Assembly: GCF_004364775.1 (NCBI RefSeq)
Contig: NZ_SOAL01000024.1
Location: forward strand, 19,206 to 83,205
Length of the DNA stretch: 64,000 nt
Source of the DNA: Comamonas sp. JUb58
Lineage (GTDB): Bacteria > Pseudomonadota > Gammaproteobacteria > Burkholderiales > Burkholderiaceae_C
Direction: 5' to 3'
Positions within the stretch are counted from its first letter, which is position 1. Every line of letters starts with the position of its first letter. Below, piece after piece: positions 43,544 through 52,321 of the stretch. A program made the translations under genes and the position numbers. The notes below the pieces were generated by a model. It had not been told where the DNA came from and ran no database searches. It saw only the letters and a program-made list of their open reading frames with translations.

Positions 43544-44524
43544 ATGCAACGTCGCTCTCTCGTGGGCCTGACCTTGATCGCTGCTGCCGCAGCCACCTTG
43601 AGCACTGGCGCTCTGGCCGATACAAAATACCCTAACAAGCCCATTCGCCTGATCGTTCCTTTTGCAGCTGGCGGCACCACCGATATCATTGCGCGCGTGA
43701 TCGCCGACCCCCTGGGCAAGGAGCTGGGCCAGCCTGTGGTGGTGGACAACAAGGGTGGTGCTGGCGGCACCATCGGTGCGGTGGAAACGGTGCGCGCTGC
43801 GGCCGACGGCTACACGCTGGGCATTGCTACCGTCTCCACGGTGGCGACCAACCCCGCGATCAACCCCAAGATCTCCTACGACCCGATCAAGGACTTCACG
43901 CCCATCATCAATGTGGCGGCCACGCCCAACATCATTGCGGTGAACCCGAAGTTCCCCGCCAAGGACTACAAGGAGTTCGAGGCCGAGCTCAAGAAGAACC
44001 CCAACAAGTACGCCTACTCGTCCTCGGGCACCGGCGGCATCCAGCACATGCTGATGGAGCTGTACAAGAGCCTGACCGGCATCCAGATGACCCACATCGC
44101 CTACCGTGGTGCGGGCCCGGCGCTGAACGACACGGTAGCCGGCCAGGTCAACATGATCCTGGACAACCTGCCGTCGACCCTGCCTTTCGTGAAGGACAAC
44201 CGCCTGGTGCCCATCGTCGTGGCTGCGCCTGAGCGCCTGGCCGTGCTGCCCAATGTGCCTACCTTCAAGGAAGTGGGCCTGGAGCCCGTGAACCGCATGG
44301 CTTTCTACGGCATCCTGGCGCCCAAGGGCGTGTCCAAGGATGTGGTGGACCGCATCAATGCCGCCACCAAGAAGGTGCTGGCCGACCCTGCGGTGAAGAA
44401 GCGCATCGAAGACACCGGCTCGCTGGTGGTGGGCAACACGCCCGAGCAGTTCGCCGAGCAGATCAAGGCCGAGTTCGACGTCTACAAGGACGTGGTGAAG
44501 AAGCAGGACCTGAAGCTGGACTGA
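43544..44524 (+). CDS. Bug/TctC-family substrate-binding protein, second of a tandem pair
   Basis: A 326-residue receptor. ATG 43544 is preceded by GAGGAG at 43531-43536 and begins a signal peptide (MQRRSLVGLTLIAAAAATLS, cut after ALA). Motifs: LIVPFAAGGTTDIIARVIAD and VVVDNKGGAGGTIGAVETVR. It is a paralogue of the gene just before it, but has its own control region (TATAAA near 43440) and terminator, so the two may be expressed under different conditions. Differences concentrate in the second lobe and may alter ligand choice. Ligand unknown; the family binds carboxylates. Confidence 0.93.
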   Translation: MQRRSLVGLTLIAAAAATLSTGALADTKYPNKPIRLIVPFAAGGTTDIIARVIADPLGKELGQPVVVDNKGGAGGTIGAVETVRAAADGYTLGIATVSTVATNPAINPKISYDPIKDFTPIINVAATPNIIAVNPKFPAKDYKEFEAELKKNPNKYAYSSSGTGGIQHMLMELYKSLTGIQMTHIAYRGAGPALNDTVAGQVNMILDNLPSTLPFVKDNRLVPIVVAAPERLAVLPNVPTFKEVGLEPVNRMAFYGILAPKGVSKDVVDRINAATKKVLADPAVKKRIEDTGSLVVGNTPEQFAEQIKAEFDVYKDVVKKQDLKLD

Positions 44525-44544
44525 TCCCGGCTCTTGAAGTCCCC

Positions 44545-44573
44545 AGCCGCCCGCGCAAGCCGGCGGCTTTTTT
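44545..44573 (+). terminator. terminator after the second tandem Bug gene
   Basis: Stem AGCCGCC/GGCGGCT with a ten-base loop followed by six T residues. It ends directly before the xerD start. Confidence 0.8.
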
Positions 44574-44579
44574 CATGCC

Positions 44580-45536
44580 ATGATGCCGGGCATGGCAAGC
44601 TCTCCCCGCTCTGAATCCGCCCGATCTGCAGCCCCCAGCCCCGCCGCTGCAACGCAGCCGGTGATTGACCGTTTTATCGATGCGGTGTGGCTGGAAGATG
44701 GCCTGGCGCGCAACACCTTGGCGGCCTACCGGCGCGACCTGGCGCTGTACGGCCAGTGGCTGGCCCAGGAGCACCCTGGCCAGGCACTGGAGCGCAGCGA
44801 TGAGGCCCAACTGCAGGCCTTTTTTGCCAGCCGCATGGGCGACAAGTCCAGCACGGCCAACCGGCGCCTGACGGTGCTGCGGCGCTTCTTCCACTGGGCG
44901 CTGCGCGAGTCGCTGATCAGCACCGATCCCACCTTGCGCATGCTGGCCGCACGCCAGCCGCTGCGGGTGCCCAAGACGATGACCTCGGCCATGGTCGATG
45001 CGCTGCTGGAAGCCCCCGACGCCGGCAACCCGCTGGGCCTGCGTGACCGCGCGATGCTGGAGCTGATGTATGCCAGCGGCCTGCGGGTGTCGGAGCTGGT
45101 GGAGCTGCAAAGCGTGCAGCTCAGCCTGGCCGACGGCATCGTGCGCGTGGTGGGCAAAGGCAGCAAGGAACGACTGGTGCCCTTTGGCCAGGTGGCCCAG
45201 CAGTGGCTGGAGCAGTACCTGGCCGAGAGCCGGCCCGCCATTCTGGCCGGGCGGCAAAGCGCGGACTTGTTTGTCACCCAGCGCGGCAGCGGCATGACGC
45301 GGGTCGCCTTCTGGATGATCGTGAAGAAATATGCACAGCGCGCCGGCATCACTGCTCCTCTGTCACCCCACACCTTGCGCCATGCCTTTGCCACGCACTT
45401 GCTCAACCATGGCGCCGATTTGCGCGTGGTGCAGCTGTTGCTGGGCCATGCCGATATCTCCACCACCACCATCTATACCCATGTGGCGCGCGAGCGCCTC
45501 AAGGTGCTGCACAGCCAGCACCATCCGCGTGGCTAG
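44580..45536 (+). CDS. xerD: tyrosine recombinase XerD
   Basis: XerD with XerC resolves chromosome dimers at dif. The protein of up to 318 residues (starts at 44580, 44583 and 44592 are all possible, the last giving MASSPRSESA) has the core-binding domain (about 25-115, GLARNTLAAYRRDLALYGQW) and the catalytic domain. In the latter are Arg169 (ASGLRVSELVEL), the Lys in VGKGSKERLVPFG, HTLRHAFATHLLNHGAD, LLGHADISTTTIYTHV and the nucleophile Tyr299. It has no adjacent phage genes and fits the housekeeping enzyme, not an integrase. Confidence 0.93.
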   Translation: MMPGMASSPRSESARSAAPSPAAATQPVIDRFIDAVWLEDGLARNTLAAYRRDLALYGQWLAQEHPGQALERSDEAQLQAFFASRMGDKSSTANRRLTVLRRFFHWALRESLISTDPTLRMLAARQPLRVPKTMTSAMVDALLEAPDAGNPLGLRDRAMLELMYASGLRVSELVELQSVQLSLADGIVRVVGKGSKERLVPFGQVAQQWLEQYLAESRPAILAGRQSADLFVTQRGSGMTRVAFWMIVKKYAQRAGITAPLSPHTLRHAFATHLLNHGADLRVVQLLLGHADISTTTIYTHVARERLKVLHSQHHPRG

Positions 45537-45554
45537 CGCGGCGGGCAGCGGCAA

Positions 45555-46343
45555 TCAGATCCCCAGCGGGTTCTTGCGGCCCTTCTCGACCGGGTTGGCC
45601 AGCAGCTTTTGCGCCGGGTAGGCGCGCAGAAATTCCTTGGCCTTGTAGGCCGATGAACGCAGCCAGGCGTCATAGGCGCCTTCGTTCAGGATGGCGGGCA
45701 TGGTCTTGTCGTTACCGGGTTGCTGGTAGCGGTTCATCAGCGCATGGGCGTTGGCGTTGACGGTGATGATGGCGTAGCTCAGCAGCTCGGTGCCGTCATC
45801 ATCGGTCCAGCGGGACCAGATACCGGCGACGCCCATCGGCAGGCCATCGACGCGGGCAATGCGGGTGGGCTTGGCCTTGCCGGTACGGTAGTCGTCGGTC
45901 ACGAACGCCATCATCGGCACGATACAGCGCTGGTTGTTCAGCCAGGCATCGCGAAAGGCGGTGCTGGTCGAGGCATTGTCGGATTTGACATTCACCAGCT
46001 TGGTGGCGCGCAGCTGGCCGTCGGATGCGGACTTGACCCAGTGCGGCACCAGGCCCCATTGCGCGGGCACCAGCAGACGCGGTGTGGCCACTGGCGCAGC
46101 GGCGGGCGCGGGTTCGGCATCGGCCGGGGCGCCGCTCGCTGCGGCTTCTGCAGCGGCCTGCTCGGCCAGCGCTGCCTTGCGTGCCGAATTTTCGGCATCG
46201 GTGGAGCCTGTCAGGCTGGTGGTGATGAAGAAGCCGGGCCGGCGCGGCGTCATCTTGCGCTCGCCCATCTCTGCAGGCGGCTCTACCTGAAAGGCGCTGA
46301 GGTACAGCTCGGGGGCTTTGAGGGCTTCGTATTGGGTGCTCAT
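45555..46343 (-). CDS. divergent SRAP (YedK/HMCES-like) family protein lacking catalytic Cys2
   Basis: SRAP proteins shield abasic sites in single-stranded DNA by a covalent link through Cys2. This 262-residue relative begins MSTQYEALKAPELYLSAFQV, with no Cys at position 2. In place of the family's blocks it has PAQWGLVPHWVKSASDGQL, LVNVKSDNASTSTAFRDAW, RCIVPMMAFVTDDYR (canonical: ADGFYEW) and QQPGNDKTMPAIL (canonical: HDRMPVIL, with catalytic His). An Ala/Glu/Pro-rich insert lies at about 50-85. The fold is recognisable but the thiazolidine chemistry cannot occur in the known way. No LexA box was found upstream. Function unknown. Confidence 0.8.
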   Translation of the reverse strand: MSTQYEALKAPELYLSAFQVEPPAEMGERKMTPRRPGFFITTSLTGSTDAENSARKAALAEQAAAEAAASGAPADAEPAPAAAPVATPRLLVPAQWGLVPHWVKSASDGQLRATKLVNVKSDNASTSTAFRDAWLNNQRCIVPMMAFVTDDYRTGKAKPTRIARVDGLPMGVAGIWSRWTDDDGTELLSYAIITVNANAHALMNRYQQPGNDKTMPAILNEGAYDAWLRSSAYKAKEFLRAYPAQKLLANPVEKGRKNPLGI

Positions 46344-46404
46344 GGGCGCAATGGTACGTGAAGGCTGCAGCGGCATGCGCTGGCGCCGGTTTCTGGCAGA
46401 AGAT

Positions 46405-46432
46405 AAAAAGCCCACCCTGGGGCAGGGTGGGC
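46405..46432 (-). terminator. intrinsic terminator of argE
   Basis: On the minus strand GCCCACCCTG-CCC-CAGGGTGGGC is followed by TTTTT, 39 bases after the argE stop. Confidence 0.88.
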
Positions 46433-46470
46433 TCGGTGGCAAGCCTTGCGGCCGCAGTGCGTATTTTAGA

Positions 46471-47622
46471 TCAGAGCGACTGGCCCAGCTTGCGCAGGAA
46501 GCGCTCGCAGGCTTCGAGCTGGCTGATCTCGACAAACTCATTGGGCTTGTGGGCCTGCTCGATATTGCCGGGGCCGCAGACCACGGTGGGGATGCCCAGG
46601 TTTTGGAACAGGCCGGCTTCGGTGCCATAGGCCACCTTGCGCGTGGCCAGGTCGGCGGTCAGCGCGCGCACCAGCGCGGTGATGGCGGCTTGCTCGCTGG
46701 CTTCCAGTGCGGGGGCAGCGGGGCCGGTTTCGATGTCGATGCGGGCATCGGCAAACTCGCGACGCATGCGTGGCAGCAGCTCGCCGGTCACATAGCTTTG
46801 CACTTTGGCCTGGATGCTGTCGGCCGTCATGCCGGGCAGGTTGCGGAACTCGTAGTTGAACTCGCAGAGCTCGGGGATGGTGTTGACCGCGATACCGCCC
46901 GAGATCTGGTTGGTGGTCATGGTCGTGAACGGCACATCGTAGAACTCGTCGTAGGGGCCGTTGGCCTTGAACTGGTCGGCCACATCGCGGATATGGCAGA
47001 TCAGGCGTGCCGCGTACTCAATGGCATTGCAGCCCTTGGGGGTCAGCGAGGAATGCGCTGCCTTGCCATGCACCTTGCAGCGGTACAGGTTGATGCCCTT
47101 GTGCGCGACCACCACCTGCATGCTGGTGGGCTCGCCCACCACGCAGCCATCGGCCTGCTGGCCACGTGCCTTCAAGGCGCGCAGCATCACCGGTGCGCCG
47201 GCGCAGCCCACTTCCTCGTCATAGGACAGGGCCAGGTGGATCGGCTTTTTGCGCGGCATCGCGATGAACTCGGGCACCAGCGCGATCGATGCGGCGATGT
47301 AGCCCTTCATGTCGGCGCTGCCACGGCCGTACAGGCGGCCTTCTTTTTCGGTCAGGGTGAAGGGATCGCTGTCCCAGTTCTGGCCGTCGACCGGCACCAC
47401 ATCGGTGTGGCCCGACAGCACGATGCCGCCTTGGGTGCTGCCGTCATCGGCGGGCAGGGTGGCGAACAGGTTGGCCTTGTCGCCCTCGGGGGAGTGGATC
47501 AGCTCGACCTTCAGACCCTGGTGGGCCAGTGCGTCACGCACGGTTTCGATAAGGGCGAGGTTGGAGTTGCGGCTGGTGGTGTCGAATGCGACCAGCTTTT
47601 CCAGCCAGGAGCGGGTGTTCAT
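46471..47622 (-). CDS. argE: acetylornithine deacetylase
   Basis: An M20 zinc hydrolase of 383 residues that converts N2-acetylornithine to ornithine in arginine synthesis. Metal-site and catalytic motifs: VLSGHTDVVPVDGQNWDSDP (about 69-88), GRGSADMKGYIAAS (metal-bridging Asp near 104), ALSYDEEVGCAGA (Glu-Glu pair), EPTSMQV and QAHKPNEFVEISQLE near the C-terminus. The dimerisation lid lies between about 175 and 290. It is clearly ArgE rather than DapE by the GQNWDSDPF and DEEVGCAGAP blocks. A single gene with its own terminator. Confidence 0.93.
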   Translation of the reverse strand: MNTRSWLEKLVAFDTTSRNSNLALIETVRDALAHQGLKVELIHSPEGDKANLFATLPADDGSTQGGIVLSGHTDVVPVDGQNWDSDPFTLTEKEGRLYGRGSADMKGYIAASIALVPEFIAMPRKKPIHLALSYDEEVGCAGAPVMLRALKARGQQADGCVVGEPTSMQVVVAHKGINLYRCKVHGKAAHSSLTPKGCNAIEYAARLICHIRDVADQFKANGPYDEFYDVPFTTMTTNQISGGIAVNTIPELCEFNYEFRNLPGMTADSIQAKVQSYVTGELLPRMRREFADARIDIETGPAAPALEASEQAAITALVRALTADLATRKVAYGTEAGLFQNLGIPTVVCGPGNIEQAHKPNEFVEISQLEACERFLRKLGQSL

Positions 47623-47750
47623 AGCGCTTCACTTGGTGTTACATGCAAGTGACCGAGTGTAGGGCGCTTGCGCCTTACCGGCAGCGCGCACCGCCTAAGC
47701 TGGGGTTGGGTGTTGGGGCTTTAGATGGGATGGCCCAGTGGCTGGGACCG

Positions 47751-47780
47751 AAAGAAAAACGGGAGCCCGTAGCTCCCGTT
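47751..47780 (-). terminator. intrinsic terminator of serB
   Basis: On the minus strand the perfect 9-bp stem AACGGGAGC/GCTCCCGTT is followed by TTTTTCTTT, 28 bases after the serB stop. Confidence 0.88.
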
Positions 47781-47807
47781 GTTGCCCGACCTGGTCGGAA
47801 GGGGTTA

Positions 47808-48521
47808 TCAGCGCAGCACTTCGAGCAGGCGGTCCAGCCCGCCGGTGTTGATCGCCACCTTGGCCTCGGCACGCACGCGGGGCTTGGCGTGGAAGGCCAC
47901 CGACAGGCCCACGGCACGCATCATCGGCAGGTCGTTGCTGCCATCGCCCACGGCAATCACCTGCTCGGGCGCAATGCCCATCAGCGACGCCAGGCCCAGC
48001 ACGGTGCTGCGCTTTTCTTCGCCGTCGCAGATGTCGCCCCAGCTCTGGTCGATCAGGCCGCCGGTCAGTTGGCCGTCCTTCACCTCGAACTGGTTGGCGC
48101 GCACAAAGTCTATGCCCAGCAGGCTTTTGACATGGTCGGCAAAGTAGGTGAAGCCGCCGGAAACCAGCAGCACCTTGAGGCCGGCGGCATGCGCCGCATC
48201 CACCAGGGTCTTGGCGCCGGGGGTCAGGGTCAGGCGCTCTTGCAGCACGCGCTCGATCGAGGCCATGGGCACGCCCTGGAGCAGGGCCATGCGCTGGCGC
48301 AGGCTGTCCTTGTAGTCGGTGATCTCGCCGCGCATCGCCGCTTCGGTGATCGCAGCGACCTCGGCCTTCTTGCCGGTGACGTCGGCGATCTCGTCAATGC
48401 ACTCGATGGTGATCAGGGTCGAGTCCATGTCGAACGCGATCAGCTTGTAATCGGACAGCTTTTGCGGCGTGGCCAGGTTCTGGATGGTCAGGCCGGGGGC
48501 GAATTCGGTGGAGGCACTCAT
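47808..48521 (-). CDS. serB: phosphoserine phosphatase
   Basis: SerB hydrolyses phosphoserine to serine, the last step of serine synthesis. A HAD-superfamily enzyme of 237 residues: motif I AFDMDSTLITIECIDEIAD (nucleophile Asp near 31), motif II LLVSGGFTYFADHV, and motif III/IV in VIAVGDGSNDLPMMRAVGLS. It lacks the N-terminal ACT domains of the longer E. coli form (322 residues), as is common in betaproteobacteria. It follows mfd closely (63 bases) on the same strand and is probably co-transcribed with it, before a strong terminator. Confidence 0.95.
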   Translation of the reverse strand: MSASTEFAPGLTIQNLATPQKLSDYKLIAFDMDSTLITIECIDEIADVTGKKAEVAAITEAAMRGEITDYKDSLRQRMALLQGVPMASIERVLQERLTLTPGAKTLVDAAHAAGLKVLLVSGGFTYFADHVKSLLGIDFVRANQFEVKDGQLTGGLIDQSWGDICDGEEKRSTVLGLASLMGIAPEQVIAVGDGSNDLPMMRAVGLSVAFHAKPRVRAEAKVAINTGGLDRLLEVLR

Positions 48522-48584
48522 GGGAGCTTTACAGGGGTGAGGGTAGGGGAATGATAAACGGGCCGCAGGGCACAGACAGTCCGA

Positions 48585-51500
48585 TCAGGCCGTGGCCACG
48601 GCGGCTGCCACCGGCTTGCCCAGGCTGCGCACCACATCGCGCACCATCTGCACGCGGTCCTTGACCTCGGGCAGGGCGCGCTCGATGCGCAGCTTGTCGT
48701 TGCCGGCCAGCTTGATGGCCTTGTTCTTCTGGATCAGGCTGATGATGGTCATCGGCTCGATCGGCGGGTTGGGGTAGAAGGTAATGTTGATCACGCCGGG
48801 CGCGGCATCGACCTTTTGCACACCAAAAGGCTCGCAGAGCACGCGCAGGCGGTGCACATCGACCAAGGTCTGGGCCTGCGGCGGCAGCTTGCCAAAGCGA
48901 TCCACGATCTCTTCGAGCAGGTTGTCGATCTGGTCGCTGGTCTTGGCGGTTGCCAGCTTTTTGTAGAACGACAGGCGCAGGTGCACATCGCCGCAGTAGT
49001 CGTTGGGCAGCAGCGCGGGGGCGTGCAGGTTGATGTCGGTGGCGGCAGACAGGGGACTGAGCAGGTCGGGCTCCTTGCCTTCCTTCAGGCTGCGCACGGC
49101 CTCGGACAGCATCTCGTTGTAGAGCTGGTAGCCGATCTCCATCATGTTGCCGCTCTGGTTGTCGCCCAGCACTTCGCCGGCACCCCGGATTTCCAGGTCA
49201 TGCATGGCCAGGTAAAAGCCGCTGCCCAGCTCTTCCATCTGCTGGATGGCTTCGAGGCGCTGCGCAGCCTGCTTGGTCAGGCCGTCCAGATCCGGCACCA
49301 TCAGATAGGCATAGGCCTGGTGGTAGCTGCGGCCCACGCGGCCGCGCAGCTGGTGCAGCTGCGCCAGGCCAAACTTGTCGGCACGGCTGATGATGATGGT
49401 GTTGGCGCTGGCCACGTCGATGCCGGTCTCGATGATGGTCGAGCACAGCAGGATGTTGTAGCGCTGGGCCACAAAGTCGCGCATCACGCGTTCGAGCTCA
49501 CGCTCGGGCATCTGGCCGTGGGCCACGGCGATGCGGGCCTCGGGCAGGATCTCTTCGAGCTTCTGGCGGCGGTTCTCGATGGTCTCGACCTCGTTGTGCA
49601 GAAAGTAGCACTGGCCGCCGCGTTTGAGTTCGCGCAGCACGGCCTCGCGGATCACGCCGGTGCCTTCGCTGCGCACAAAGGTCTTGATCGCCAGGCGGCG
49701 CTGCGGTGCGGTGGCAATCACCGACAGGTCACGCAGGCCATCGAGCGCCATGCCCATGGTGCGCGGGATGGGGGTGGCCGTCAAAGTCAGCACATCGACC
49801 TCGGCGCGCATGGCCTTCATCGCCTCCTTGTGGCGCACGCCAAAGCGGTGCTCTTCATCGATGATGAGCAGGCCCAGGTTCTTGAACTGGGTTTTTTCAG
49901 ACAGCAGCTTGTGGGTGCCGACGACGATGTCGACGGTGCCGTCGTCCAGGCCCTTGATGGTGGTGCTGACCTCTTTGCCGGAGCGAAAGCGCGACACCAG
50001 CGCCACCTTGATCGGCCACTTGGAGAAGCGGTCGGCCAGGGTTTGGTAGTGCTGCTCGGCCAGCAAGGTGGTGGGCGCAAGTAGGGCCACCTGCTTGCCA
50101 CCGGTGACGGCCACAAAGGCGGCGCGCAAGGCGACTTCGGTCTTGCCAAAGCCCACATCGCCGCAGACCAGGCGGTCCATCGGCTGGGGCGAGATCATGT
50201 CCTGGATCACCGCATGGATGGCGGCGCGCTGGTCGGCGGTTTCCTCAAAGCCGAAGTCGTTGGCGAACTGCTCATAGTCCTGCGGGCTGTAGCGGAAGGC
50301 ATGGCCTTCGCGGGCGGCGCGGCGGGCGTAGATGTTGAGCAGTTCGGCCGCCGTGTCGCGCACCTGCTCGGCGGCCTTGCGGCGGGCCTTTTCCCACTGG
50401 CCGCTGCCCAGCTTGTGCAGGGGGGCCTCTTCGGCCGAGACGCCTGTGTAGCGGCTGATTTGCGCGAGCTGGCTCACCGGCACATAGAGCACGGCCTTGT
50501 CGGCATATTCCAGGTGCAGAAACTCCTGCATCGAGGGGCTGCCATCGGGGTTCTTCTGCCCCACATCCATGTTGATCAGGCCGTGGTAGCGGCCAATGCC
50601 GTGCTGGGCATGGACAACCGGGTCGCCCACCTTCAGCTCGGACAAGTCCTTGATCAGCGCCTCGACATCGCTGGCCTGCTCCTGGCGGCGCTTGCGGCGG
50701 GCACCGCCGGTGGCGGCGAACAGCTCGGTCTCGGTGACAAAGTCAATGCCTTGCTCGGCCCAGCGAAAGCCCTTGGCCAGCGCCGCAGTGGCGATGCCGA
50801 CCGGCTCGTCCGTGGTCTGCTGGAACTCGGCCAGCGAATCAAAGGCTGGCGGGTTCAGGCCGCTGGCGCGGAAGAAGTCGAGCAGGCTCTCGCGCCGGCC
50901 ATCGCTTTCGGCCAGCAGCAGGGTGCGGGCCTGGCGCTGGGCAATGTGCTGCTGCAGCTTGGCCAGCGGGTCCTCGGCACCACGCACCACGGCCAGGTCG
51001 CCAAGCTTCTGGAAGATGGCGCTGTGCTCGACGTCCTCCAGCTGCGGGCGCAACGACAGTTGGGCCATCTGCTTGGCGGTGGCGTAGAACTGGTCGGGGC
51101 TCAGGAACAAGCTGTCGGGCGGCAGCACCGGGCGTTCCGGGTCGCCCTGCACCAGGCGGTAGCGGTCGCGCGTGTCTTGCCAAAAGCGTTGGAAGGCCGG
51201 CTCGATATCGCCATGCAGCACCACGGTGGCCTGGCCGCCCAGGTAGTCGAACACGGTGGCGGTCTCGTCAAAGAACAGCGGCAGGTAGTACTCGATGCCG
51301 GCGGTGGCCACGCCATTGCCCATGTCCTTGTAGATGCGGCTCTTGGTGGGGTCGCCCTCGAGCATCTCGCGCCATTTATTGCGGAAGCGGGCGCGGGCCT
51401 CGTCGTCCATCGGGAACTCGCGCCCGGGCAGCAGGCGCACATCCTTGACCGGGTAGAGGCTGCGCTGGGTGTCGGGGTCAAAGGTGCGGATGGAATCGAT

Positions 51501-52061
51501 CTCGTCATCGAACAGGTCGACGCGGTAGGGCACGAGCGAGCCCATGGGGTAGAGATCGATCAGGCCGCCGCGCACCGAGTATTCGCCATGGCTCACCACC
51601 TGGGAGACATGGTTGTAGCCCGCCAGGGTGAGCTGGGCCTTGAGGCGCGCTTCATCCAGCTTTTGCCCGGCCTTGAATGCAAATGTGTAGCCCGCCAGGA
51701 AGGAGGGTGGCGCCAGGCGGTACAGCGCCGTGGTAGCGGGGATCAGCACCACATCGGCCTCGCCCTGGCTGATGCGCCACAGCGCTGCCAGCCGCTCGCT
51801 GATCAGGTCCTGGTGCGGCGAGAAGGTGTCGTAGGGCAGGGTTTCCCAGTCGGGGAACAGGGCCACGCGCAGTTCGGGCGCGAAAAAAGCCAGCTCGTCC
51901 TGCAGGCGGTGGGCATCGCCCGCATCGGCGGTGATGATGGCGGTGACGCGTTGCCCGGCCGCCTCGCGCGTGGCCAGGTTGGCGAGCAGCAAGGCATCGG
52001 CGCTGCCGGGGGGCATGGGCAGCTGAAAACGTTTTCCGGCGGTGAGTTTGGGGAGTTCCAT
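48585..52061 (-). CDS. mfd: transcription-repair coupling factor
   Basis: Mfd removes RNA polymerase stalled at DNA lesions and recruits UvrA. The 1158-residue protein is full length: UvrB-homology domains (about 1-340), the RNA-polymerase-interaction domain with DPVVHAQHGIGRYHGL (about 480-550), and the RecG-like translocase. Walker A of the translocase is CGDVGFGKTEVALRAAFVAV, Walker B LLIIDEEHRFGV, with LTATPIPRTMGMAL, IIETGIDVASANTIII and QLRGRVGRS following; a C-terminal TRCF domain ends it. The 260-base gap to ispD holds the divergent promoters. serB lies downstream. Confidence 0.97.
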   Translation of the reverse strand: MELPKLTAGKRFQLPMPPGSADALLLANLATREAAGQRVTAIITADAGDAHRLQDELAFFAPELRVALFPDWETLPYDTFSPHQDLISERLAALWRISQGEADVVLIPATTALYRLAPPSFLAGYTFAFKAGQKLDEARLKAQLTLAGYNHVSQVVSHGEYSVRGGLIDLYPMGSLVPYRVDLFDDEIDSIRTFDPDTQRSLYPVKDVRLLPGREFPMDDEARARFRNKWREMLEGDPTKSRIYKDMGNGVATAGIEYYLPLFFDETATVFDYLGGQATVVLHGDIEPAFQRFWQDTRDRYRLVQGDPERPVLPPDSLFLSPDQFYATAKQMAQLSLRPQLEDVEHSAIFQKLGDLAVVRGAEDPLAKLQQHIAQRQARTLLLAESDGRRESLLDFFRASGLNPPAFDSLAEFQQTTDEPVGIATAALAKGFRWAEQGIDFVTETELFAATGGARRKRRQEQASDVEALIKDLSELKVGDPVVHAQHGIGRYHGLINMDVGQKNPDGSPSMQEFLHLEYADKAVLYVPVSQLAQISRYTGVSAEEAPLHKLGSGQWEKARRKAAEQVRDTAAELLNIYARRAAREGHAFRYSPQDYEQFANDFGFEETADQRAAIHAVIQDMISPQPMDRLVCGDVGFGKTEVALRAAFVAVTGGKQVALLAPTTLLAEQHYQTLADRFSKWPIKVALVSRFRSGKEVSTTIKGLDDGTVDIVVGTHKLLSEKTQFKNLGLLIIDEEHRFGVRHKEAMKAMRAEVDVLTLTATPIPRTMGMALDGLRDLSVIATAPQRRLAIKTFVRSEGTGVIREAVLRELKRGGQCYFLHNEVETIENRRQKLEEILPEARIAVAHGQMPERELERVMRDFVAQRYNILLCSTIIETGIDVASANTIIISRADKFGLAQLHQLRGRVGRSYHQAYAYLMVPDLDGLTKQAAQRLEAIQQMEELGSGFYLAMHDLEIRGAGEVLGDNQSGNMMEIGYQLYNEMLSEAVRSLKEGKEPDLLSPLSAATDINLHAPALLPNDYCGDVHLRLSFYKKLATAKTSDQIDNLLEEIVDRFGKLPPQAQTLVDVHRLRVLCEPFGVQKVDAAPGVINITFYPNPPIEPMTIISLIQKNKAIKLAGNDKLRIERALPEVKDRVQMVRDVVRSLGKPVAAAVATA

Positions 52062-52309
52062 AGGGGTCTACAACCAGTCCATAGACGGACTACAGCCCGG
52101 GGCGGCATGCCGCGCCTGGGCCTATCAAAGCCAAACGCGCCCCAAGAGGGCGCACCTGACCACACCAAGTTATAAAAAATAACCAGGGATCCGCTGCAGA
52201 ACCCGCGCCCAAAACCAGGGGCATAGATCGGTTGGAAGCACAAGGCTTGTTTTGCAGCGGAACCCGCAATCACGGGTCTGGCTGACAGCTCCGTGCAACC
52301 TCTGCATTC

Positions 52310-52315
52310 TAAAAT
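52310..52315 (+). promoter_or_regulatory. -10 element of ispD placing the transcript start at the ATG
   Basis: TAAAAT within CATTCTAAAATACCCCCATG. Six bases later comes the ATG at 52322, the expected start point, so the message would be leaderless. No Shine-Dalgarno sequence is present. No good -35 at 17 bases was found; CTGACA at 52282 is too far. Confidence 0.45.
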
Positions 52316-52321
52316 ACCCCC

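Noticed and set aside
44580..45536. Tyrosine recombinase as a phage or integron integrase
   Set aside because: Length, motifs and backbone context fit XerD; no attachment site or cassette repeats are nearby.
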